Source: Eukaryota sp. TZLM1-RC
Taxonomy: Eukaryota; Metamonada: BaSk clade
DNA: 64,000 nt
Direction of reading: 5' to 3'
Assembly: GCA_040285825.1 (NCBI GenBank)
Contig: JAUPSS010000004.1
Span: 868,001 to 932,000, forward strand
Shown: positions 52,346 to 61,548 of the stretch, piece by piece
Layout of the letters: each line of letters opens with the position of its first letter
How positions within the stretch are numbered: the first letter of the stretch is position 1
Translations under genes and position numbers: made by a program
Notes under the pieces: model-generated
Seen by the model: the letters and a program-made list of their open reading frames with translations, nothing else
The model's database searches: none
What the model was told of the DNA's origin: nothing

Positions 52346-53190
52346 AAAATTACCGAAAGCGGGATTTTTAGTTTTGGCCAAGCCAAGTCTTACTTCATAG
52401 TCCAAGCCTTCATATAATTTAACCAGATGGTGCTGAAGCTTTTTCAAGCAAAAACGTAAATTTGGAAGTGATCGGGTGGGAATTTTTTGAACATTTTGAG
52501 GAAAACACTGAATCCAGATATCACTAGGCAAATTATCTAATTCGATTTGAAGTTGATTCAAATAAAAATTTGATTCACCATTGATCAGATGAACATCAAA
52601 AGGAAACCTTTGGAAAAATTCAAAAACAAAATTTTTACCACCTCCCAAAAATGCTGCTTTACACAGAATCGAAGATTTGGTGAATCCAATTCCACCCAAA
52701 TCTGCTGAACAAAATACATGACTTCGAATTAAAGATTCATTTACTTCTAATAAAGAAAAAAAATTTGACTCGAAGTTTGTTAAAAGATCTGCAAAAATTG
52801 AGAGATACCGATGGGGGAGTTGACCTTAAAAGATGAGTGAATTTTCCAGAATAACAAATTTTTAAAATAAAAAATTTGATGTGTTTCTCAATGTCACATT
52901 CAGCAATAAAACTAAGATCCTTGTCAAACTTCTCCAATAAATTGTTTAACTGGGAATAAATTTCATCCAAATTGCCAAGCCAACATCCAAGAAACTTAAA
53001 AGCTTGTTGGTCATAATTGATAAAAGGAATCTGAGTTCCACCAATCATCAAAGATTGTTTTTCTCTACCAATCAAGAGACATTTAGATGGGTTCAAAGCT
53101 AATCCAATTTCTTTGTATTTCGCCGCAATGTCTTCAGAGACCCAAAAGAACCAATAATAGAAATGTCATCCATATAGGCAACAATACGCA
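52337..53190 (-). mobile_element. RLE retroelement fragment, YMDD to pre-knuckle (copy B)
   Basis: Counterpart of 35491-36346. Frames 52737-53096 and 52337-52699 cover NPSKCLLIGREKQSLMIGG through GLAKTKNPAFGNFAF. The break is near 52760 (an A-run), whereas in copy A it differs, near 35950 and 35640. Confidence 0.8.
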
Positions 53191-53205
53191 AATCTTTTTT
53201 TTAAA

Positions 53206-55031
53206 GAACTGGAATATTTATTGAGATAAAAATAACCATCTAGAATTCAATATCCTCCAAACAAGCGTCACTATAACTGAACCTACTCACAGCATTACGT
53301 TCATATTCTACACCAATAGCTAAAAGTGCCTTTGAAATCATTGTTGGAATAGACTTGAAAATGCAAAAAACAATTCTATTTAACCAGAAAGTGGAGTTCA
53401 TTGTTTTACCAGACCTATTCAGTAACACTTTTTTAAAATTTTCCAAAAAGTGCAAGCCTGAAGGTCCAATATTGCCAAAAAGAGAAATTGCAAACGGCAC
53501 AAACTGATATTTCACATGTTCCACTCTACCTAACTGTGCCAAAGGTTCTTCATATTTTTTTATCTTCTTTTTTTCGGCGTTAGATAACGGCGAGTCAGCG
53601 GAATACACTAAACGAGCAGCAGAATTTTTGCAAACATCCACTGAGACAACGTCTACAACATTGAGAACACCAACGATCCCTGGAGCTACTAAATCTGCCC
53701 TTCTTTTACCAAAGGAATCATCAGTTTGATCTGAAGACAGCTTACGTACTAGTGGCTCAATAAATGCCTCTATATTGAAACTTTTGCACATGGCATATAA
53801 TTGATCACGAACTGAGTCGTGAACAAGTGAGCGATAAGTTATGAAATACTTACAGTTTAAAATATGGGAAAGCGTAACAACACTCTTGCAGCGACAAATT
53901 AAATCATTTGGCAATGAACAAGGCCATAGAAAACATCTCAATCTCATTGCAGTGGTCCATTGGTGATCATTAAGTAGAAGGCCGTAAATGTTGGGAATTT
54001 GGGAGATTAAGCAACTTGAGCAACTGTCTTCAAGATCAATCAAAAAGTTTGCAAAAACGGGATTTTTTTCCTTAGCCAAGCTAAGACGTACAATATAATC
54101 CAAGTTTTCTAAAACTTTCAAAATTTTTTTCTGCAATTTTGCAAAAGTCAATGGTAAGGAGAGCAAGCTTCTTGAAGGAAGTTCCACAATATCAGAGGGG
54201 AAACATTTAGCCCAAATATTGGGTGAAAGAGTTTCAATTTCCTGTTGCAAAGAAATAAGATAGGAGCTGCCACAATTTTCAATGAGATGAATTTTTTTCA
54301 GGAAAACGATTCACAAATTCATAAATAAAATTCTTTCCACCTCCAATAAAAGCAGCTTTACAAAGGTAGCTTGACTTATGAAAATCAACACCACCAAAAT
54401 TTGTACCACAAAAAATGTGGCTTCGTAACTGAGATGCATCAATTTCCAATAATTTTGCTAAAAAATTAGTTCTTTGTTCATTAAAAATGCGACAGAACTC
54501 CAAGGAAATTGATGGTGATGTTGATCTCAAAATATGAGTAAATTTTCCAGAATAACACATTTTGAGGAAAAAGAATTTCAAATGTTTCTCAATATTTAAA
54601 TTTTCTATTGATTCTAATTCATTTCCAAATTGAGTCAACAGAGTCGAAAGTTGGCTTTTGACTTCATCAATATTTCCGAGATAACAACCCAAAAAACGAA
54701 AACCAGACTGATCATAATTGATAAAGGGGACATTGACATCATTAATGAAAAAATCAATTGGTTCATGGCCAATAATCAAACATTTGGAGATATTCAATGA
54801 GAGACCAATATCTTCATAACGCTGTTGAATAAAAGTTGCTATTTGTTTCAGAATTGTAATAGGAGCAATTACAGAAATGTCATCCATATATGCTACAATA
54901 TCTATTTCTGGGAACTTTTCTTTCAATTCGCACATTAATGGATGAATTGCCAGACAAAAGAAAAAAGGACCAAGTGGATCACCTTGTTTAACACCTGAAG
55001 ACGAAAGCAGGTCAAAATTTTCATAGACCAA
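53206..55031 (-). mobile_element. RLE retroelement, motif B to C-terminus, motif C intact (copy B)
   Basis: Counterpart of 36360-38184 but better preserved: 54279-55031 and 53240-54250 are two long frames separated by one T-run change near 54290. Motif C reads YMDD here. Order: SSSGVKQGDPLGPFFFC, IVAYMDDISVIAP, FRFLGCYLGN, knuckle CRCKSVVTLSHILNC, SLVHDSVRDQLYAMCKSF, GKRRADLVAPGIVGV, VDVVSVDV, and C-terminus CLEDIEF. This is the most complete RT-to-endonuclease piece in the window. Confidence 0.88.
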
Positions 55032-55039
55032 TACGCAAA

Positions 55040-55545
55040 TCAGGGAAATCTTGTTGTGTCATTTTCATAATATTATGAATAGCCAAACAAAACAGCAAAG
55101 GGCCAAGAGGATCACCTTGTTTCACACCAGAAGAAGATTCAAGGGTAAAGGAGTCAAAAATTCAGTCTGATTTTTTTCTATAAAATAAATAAAAATATGC
55201 AGAAAGTTCAGGAAAATCTTGGAGAAGCACATCAAAAAATACAATTACGTTTCACAGAATTGAAAGCATTTTTGAAATCCAAACTGAAAATATATTGATG
55301 TTGTTGACTATTGAAAAAAACATCTGAAGTCATTGAAGCAACAGAAGCACCTTCAACAGTTTTTATACCAAATTGGAAAGGCTTCAAATAGTCCCTTGCT
55401 TTAGTAGAAATTCTGTTAAAAATAAGCGAAGAAAGCAATCTGGTTAAAGACTCTCCAATAGCAATTGGTCTAACTCCATCAGGTTTGTCACCTTTACCAG
55501 GTTTAACTAAAGCAACTAAACTGCAGCAGCCAATTCAGGCGCAAA
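55040..55545 (-). mobile_element. RLE RT N-terminal half (copy B)
   Basis: Counterpart of 38190-38700. FSLDFKNAFNSVKRNCIF (motif A) is present; an extra A in the run at 55237 shifts the frame earlier than in copy A. Confidence 0.8.
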
Positions 55546-55959
55546 ATCATTGAAATAATGGAAAAGCAAGTTAAAAATTCTGGTTTATTGTTAGATTGTG
55601 ATGTCACTTGAAGGCTCAAATCAGCAGCTGTGTAATGAATGAAGAGTAAATCCACTCCAAGGTGGTGGAAGAAATATTTTATATTTTTTAATTTTGGGGA
55701 AAAAGCTGATAAAAATGATATTTTAACGGACAATTGTTCGAAAACAAAAAACAATTTATTATTAACCTTTATTTATTGGATTTTATTCAACAAAAAATTA
55801 GAAAAACGTTGCAAAATTATTACTGGTTTCGAACATGAGGGTCAATTTGAACCATTTAAAGAGAAAAAGTTTTCGGGAAAAGATGTTGATCAATCTTATT
55901 GTAGTTATTTATTAAACATGCACACTTGACAAAAGAACTCTTAACCAATGGAACGAAAT

Positions 55960-56445
55960 TCATTGAACAGAGTATTCCTCTACAGAATCTTGATCTGCTT
56001 GCTGTCTAGCTAAGGTCTCTTACAGCATCATGAACCTTGCTTCTAAAAGTAATAAAATTTTTACAATTTAACAAATGAGTAATTGTAATTTTTCGAGAAC
56101 ATTTACAAATTAAATTATGAGGTTAATTTTTAGGCCAGATAAAGAAACGAAATCTCATATTCAGAGTCCAAGCAGAATCGGTTAAGCGAGTACCATAAAC
56201 TTGAGGAATTGTTGTTACTAAGGCAGAAGAAGTACTGTCACACATATCTTGTAAAAGATTTGCAAAAGCGGGATTCTTTTTCTTGGCCAAGCCAAGTCTA
56301 ACATCAAAATCCAAGCTTTCAAAAATCTTTTACAATTTTTGTTGAAGTTTTTTACAGCAAAACTGCAAATTAAAAAGAAAATGGCTTGAAATAAAGTAAT
56401 ATAATGTATACAATTTAACAGATGAGTAATTGAATTTTTCCGAAT
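55960..56445 (-). mobile_element. Chimeric RLE C-terminal fragment (copy B)
   Basis: Counterpart of 39120-39600, with the same jump from the HDAVRD block of one RLE lineage to the LARQQADQDSVEEY end of the other. Reading frame 56123-56314 is FDVRLGLAKKKNPAFANLLQ through the YGTRLTDSAW region. Confidence 0.75.
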
Positions 56446-56539
56446 ACATTTACATATGGTGATCAATCCTCATTCCAATTTGAACAATATTTGACTAAAA
56501 CTGAAAATAGATAAATGTAACATTAATAAACAAAGTTAT

Positions 56540-56750
56540 TTATGAAATAAACCACAGTACTTTATAATCTTCTACTTCTTGATCGTCTGGCAAACTTTCT
56601 TTTACAACGTTCTACCCTTTCAGCAGCTTTGGAAAAACCAGACTTCTTGGCCTTTTCGTACTATTTAATAGCTTGGTGAAGGTCTTTAGGTACACTTTTA
56701 CCGTGTTCATAACAATTACCTGAATTAAACATGGCTATTTCGAAGTACCA
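56540..56750 (-). pseudogene. Sel1 tail relic (copy B)
   Basis: Counterpart of 39695-39905, with the same internal stop. Confidence 0.7.
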
Positions 56751-56923
56751 GATCTCAGTTTGAATTTAAGTGATCATTTGATATAGTTTGTCTTGGTTGG
56801 TTTTTAAATGCTAATTAATCATCATTTTTTATCAAACAATATTTGACTAAAACAGAAAATAAAAAAATGTAACATTAATAAACAAAGTTATTTATGAAAT
56901 AAACCACAGTACTTTATAATCTT

Positions 56924-57394
56924 CTACTTCTTGATCGTCTGGCAAACTTTCTTTTTCAACGTTCTACCCAATTCGGCAGCTTTTTGGTAATAAAACACTG
57001 CTTGAGAATAGTCTTGTTTAACACCAATACCATTGAAAAAACAACAACCTAAACAATTCATTGCACTAGCATGACCAGAATCAGCACCTTTTTTGAACCA
57101 ATAAAAAGCCTGTTGATGGTCTTGATCAATATCTTTGCCATCTCTATAACAAACACCTAAATTAAACATAGCTCTACTATTACCAGCTTTAGCTGCCTTG
57201 CTAAACCAATAATAGGCTTGTTGGTAATCCTTTTCTACACCAAGACCATGGTTATAACAACAACCTACTCTATTAATAGCACGAACATGGCCAGCATCAG
57301 CAGCTCTATGGAACCAAAAAAACTGCTTCTTGGTAGTGTTCATTATAATAAAATCCTTTTCCTTTTCATACATTTCTTCAAATATGGACTGCAA
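56924..57394 (-). pseudogene. Sel1-repeat fragment joined to RT fragment (copy B)
   Basis: Counterpart of 40077-40547. The first unit is shifted (KDFIIMNTTKKQFFWFHRAA) by a one-base change in an A-run, then the same four Sel1 units follow. Confidence 0.8.
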
Positions 57395-57857
57395 TTGGGA
57401 ACTAACAGATGAGAATCATCAGGAAATCTACGATAAAATTCATAAATAAAATTCTTGCCTCCATCCAAATTTGCTGAAGAAAATAAGTGACTTATCAACA
57501 TTCCTGGTTCTACATCTAATAAATCAGCCAAAAATTCTGTTCTCAATGAATTAAAGGAACGACAAAAATCTAATGCTATGGAAGGAGCACAAGATTTCCA
57601 AATGTGGGTTATTCTCCGAGTGTAGCAAATTTTAAGCACAAAAATTTAATGTTTTTCTAAATCTGAAGAAGAAATTGAATGAAGTTCAATTTTCCTTTTT
57701 TTTCCAAATAAGCTTGTAATTCATTCTGAAGTTGAGACACATTTGTTAACCAGCAACCAAGAAACTTAAAAGCATCACTACTATAATTAGTAAAAGGGAC
57801 AATAGAATCGTTTATCACTAGATCTTTAGCAGAAGGCACATGCCAATCAGAAGGCAT
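57395..57857 (-). mobile_element. RLE connector fragment (copy B)
   Basis: Counterpart of 40548-41010: FLGCWLTNVSQLQNELQAYL, then LKICYTRRITHIWKS through PNCSPYLKKCMK. Confidence 0.75.
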
Positions 57858-58191
57858 GTGCTCGCATCACCATTTACACCATCAATTGTATTTTGCAGCA
57901 ATAATTCCTCAGCTGACCGTGAAGCCCTTTGAGTCATATGAAGATTAAGTTTACGTCCTTTCTGTCTCACAGATTGAGTTAACGGTTAACATTCAATGAA
58001 CTCCTTGAATATTACATCTTGTTTTGTATCAATCGGTACAGAAGTTGAATCAACACTGAGTGAATAACTACATTTATGCATAGTTTTGGGTTTTCTAATA
58101 GCTTTTGAGGTTATTTTTCCCCTTTTTCCTCAGTAGCAGGTTCTTGTCTTACAATTTTTGCTGTTGACTTTCTTTTTTCTGGGTTGACTTT

Positions 58192-58800
58192 CTAGTCTTG
58201 TTCCAGACTGTAGGTACTCTTCAACATCTTTGGTTCTAGCTTTTTTGCACCTTCAAAATTAAGTGATTTGGTCAAAGCATCTAAATAGTAAAAACATTTC
58301 GTATTATTAAAATTTAAATGAACACTAGAGGCCGGAACATTACTAGAGCGAGTGGCACATGTGTCAATAGAACTAGTGGAATCAAAAAAAACCAACAAGT
58401 GCATAGTCTTTGAATCTTTGACAAAAAAATTAACCAATGAAAAAAGGGAGTATTTATTGATGCAGATAAAATTAGCAAAGGATGTAATTTCTGAAAGAAT
58501 AATGTTTGACCCATTGAGAAATGAATTATCAGTAAATGACATTATTCATAGTCAAAGTAGTTTTGGTTAATTCAAAATGACCATCAGCAGCATAACGAAG
58601 AAAAACAGTTTCTAAATAAATAATAAAATCAGTAGTAAAAATTGAAACATCAAAAGCAACAATATGGTTAACAAGAGCAATAAGAGATGAATTATTAATA
58701 CCAACAAGAGTCAACATTAGTAAAAAAACAACTACATGGTTAATACCAACAAGAGTTTGGGATAAATGACCAATAGGTGAGGAATCAGACTAAATAACTT
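58192..58800 (-). mobile_element. Probable 5' part of an RLE element (copy B)
   Basis: Counterpart of 41345-41960 with longer frames: 58529-58717 and 58192-58542 overlap by a one-base frame change. No domain recognised. Confidence 0.35.
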
Positions 58801-59536
58801 CTGAATTATCAACAGTAAATAGGGGATCAGCAAATGAACAAATTACAGTGATAGTAGAGGTAGTGGTGACGTGGGTAGTGGAGGTGGGGGTGGTGTGGGT
58901 TAAAAAATCAGTGATGGTGTAACAACATTGGTGGAACAACATTTGAAGAAAGATAAACATGATAAGGGCTTGGCGAAGTATTGGAAAAAATGGGGGTGTA
59001 ATCATTTTGGTATGAAATTTGTATGAGTCTTTTGACAACACTACTGTGAGTGCAAATTAATGAAATTGATTAATTAGTTGATCAATTAATTGAATTACGG
59101 TGGCGTGACATCATGTTTTCCTTATTTTGTGACCCTTGCTCGTAACAGCTGAAGATTTATTGGATAAAAATCATTGAATATTATTACCCAACCAGCAGTT
59201 TGTGAAAATCTTTTGGTCTCGTTTGCACCATGCCACCATGTCAATTGAATTTACTTACAATACTAAATTCACCACTCTATCACTCTAAAAGTTTCCTGAT
59301 TTTCTGGTTAGCATTAGATGGTGATGATGAATTTGTTATCATTTACGTATACTAAAATTGAACATCACACCTCCAGCACAAAAACAGGACTTGTTCAAAT
59401 GGGGGGATGTTGTCCATTCAATCAATGGTGGTTTTGACACATATTTGTATTTTCTTTATTGTTTTGATGACCAATGATATTATTGACAATAAACACGTTT
59501 ATTCTTGGAACAGACACATTTTAAAACTCAACTGAA
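58801..59536. other. Non-coding stretch in copy B
   Basis: Counterpart of 41961-42689. TTTGACAACACTA is at 59031-59043. No gene seen. Confidence 0.4.
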
Positions 59537-59583
59537 AACCTTAACTAATGCTTTTACCTATTCAAACCCCATCAGTTGAATGA
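59537..59583 (-). promoter_or_regulatory. Inverted piece of kinase promoter (copy B)
   Basis: Same inverted core as at 42690-42735, matching the region upstream of kinase genes 2 and 3. Confidence 0.7.
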
Positions 59584-59599
59584 CGGGAGTATTTGGTCG

Positions 59600-59970
59600 T
59601 TCACTTGAAGTACAACTCGCTTGTTGTAAAACTCCGTAATGTTATTACAATGAAATAAATATAACCAGAAAGAGCTTTCAATAACGAAAAAATGATATTG
59701 TTTTTCCAAACCAAAAAATCGAAAATGCGACCAGTTTCCTTGAGAAGTTTTCCTAATTCATTTAAAAAATTGAGACCATTAGTATAAAGAGTATCAATAA
59801 TAGAAATAGCAATTGGGACAAATTTGATGTTTCTACCTCTTGCTCGATTAAGACGTTGTAGAAGGGCTACTTGCTTTGATTTCTTGAAAAGCTCTGGAAC
59901 TTTGAGTAAATTTCGAATGTCAGAAGTGGAACTTGTTTTCCCTGTGATGCCGTTAGGCAGATGAACACAC
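59600..59970 (-). mobile_element. RLE C-terminal fragment, third lineage (copy B)
   Basis: Counterpart of 42754-43122; the first codons are shifted by a shorter T-run (GTTTTCCC versus GTTTTTCCC). Confidence 0.55.
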
Positions 59971-60277
59971 GAGGGAGAAAGAGAAATCTAAGTTTATTAA
60001 TAAAACTGTTTCATAAACGAGTATCACGTCATCAGTCAAAATACAAAGATACCTACTGATTCAATTTGAGTTCGACAATAACACCTGGAGATACGGTAGT
60101 TCAATCGATAGTTAGTTCAGCTCCATCAAACCATGAACATTGAACGTCACCTCGTTTTGATGTTATTTACATCTACATAGCATTTTATGGTGTTAAAAAC
60201 TCAAATATTATCAAATTACCAACCCATAATTGATACCTGCGAACCTCATTTAAATTTACATATTGTGGTAACAAGTC

Positions 60278-61548
60278 GTGAGAACAGAATTTTTTGCTGA
60301 TTTATTGGATGTAGAACCAGGAATGTTGAAAGGCCATTTATTTTCTTCAGCAAATTTGGGTGGTATTGGTTTTACTAAATCTTCAATTTTGTGTCAATCA
60401 GCATTCTTGGGTGGTGGCAAAAATTTTATTTATGAATTTTCTCGTAGATTTCCTGATGATTCTCATCTGTTAGTCCCCAATTGTAGTCCCTATTTGTATG
60501 AGTTATCTTGTGAACTTGAAAAATTACCGCCACAAATTTGGACCAAATGTTTTCCTCAATCAATTCAAGAAATTCCAAACCGTTCTCTATTTAATTTACA
60601 GTTTTGCTGTAAAAAGCTTCAACAAAAATTGTCAAAGATTTTTGAAAGCTTGGATTTTGATGTTAGACTTGGCTTGGCCAAGAAAAAAAGAATCCCGCTT
60701 TTGCAAATCTTTTTACAAGATATGTGTGACAGTACTTCTTCTGCCTTAGTAACAACAATTCCACAAGTTTATGGTACTCTCTTATCCGATTCTGCTTGGA
60801 CTCTGAATATGAGATTTCGTTCCTTTATCTGGCCTGATAATTTACCTCATAATTTAATTTGTAAATGTTCTCGAGAAATTACAACTACTCATTTGTTAAA
60901 TTGTAAACATTTTATTACTTTTTAGAAGCAAGGTTCATGATGCTGTAAGAGACCAGTTATATTGTATGTGTAAATCTCATAGAATTGAATCCTTCTTGGA
61001 ACCTCTGTTGTCAAATCTGTTTGATGCTGAAAATGATTTTCATAAGAATGATAGAGGTGATGTCATATTTCCTGGATTAGATGGAAGCTTTATTTTATTG
61101 GATGTAATGTCTGTTGATCCTTGTAATGCCTCAAATGAAAGGCTTGTTAATTCTGAAATTCATAATCCCCTTTCAAATGCTGAAAATTTTAAATTCAAAA
61201 AATACAATGAACTTTTGTCCAAATTGGCCAGTCTACAGCATGCAAAATACAATTTGTATCCATTTGTATTTTCCCTTTTTGGTTCACTTGCACCAACTGC
61301 TTTACGTTTTTTGGATGATTTTGAAATGATTGTAAAGAGAAGAACTGGCAGAAATTTCAACAGATTGTTTTGGCAAAATAGAATTGTGTTTTCTATTTTT
61401 AAGGGGATGTTGAAGATGGTTTCTGGTGCTTTGCTTTCTCTTGGATCTCACTATGAGAGAGTTGCATCTAGTGTTTTTGTTTTGGGAGAGATGGATTTAT
61501 TAGATGTTGATTTATAGGTTTAGAATAAAATTAAATTTTAAAAAAAAA
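60278..61548 (+). mobile_element. 5'-truncated RLE retroelement, plus strand (copy B)
   Basis: Counterpart of 43433-44698 with only one break, a T-run near 60922. Frame 60278-60925 runs from TEFFADLLDVEPGM to the knuckle (CKCSREITTTHLLNC). Frame 60966-61517 runs from MCKSHRIESFLEPLLS through the endonuclease block NDRGDVIFPGLDGSF, FKFKKYNELLSKLASLQHAK and YPFVFSLFGSLAPTALRF, to MDLLDVDL. An A-rich tail with AATAAAATTAAATT follows. Confidence 0.88.
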
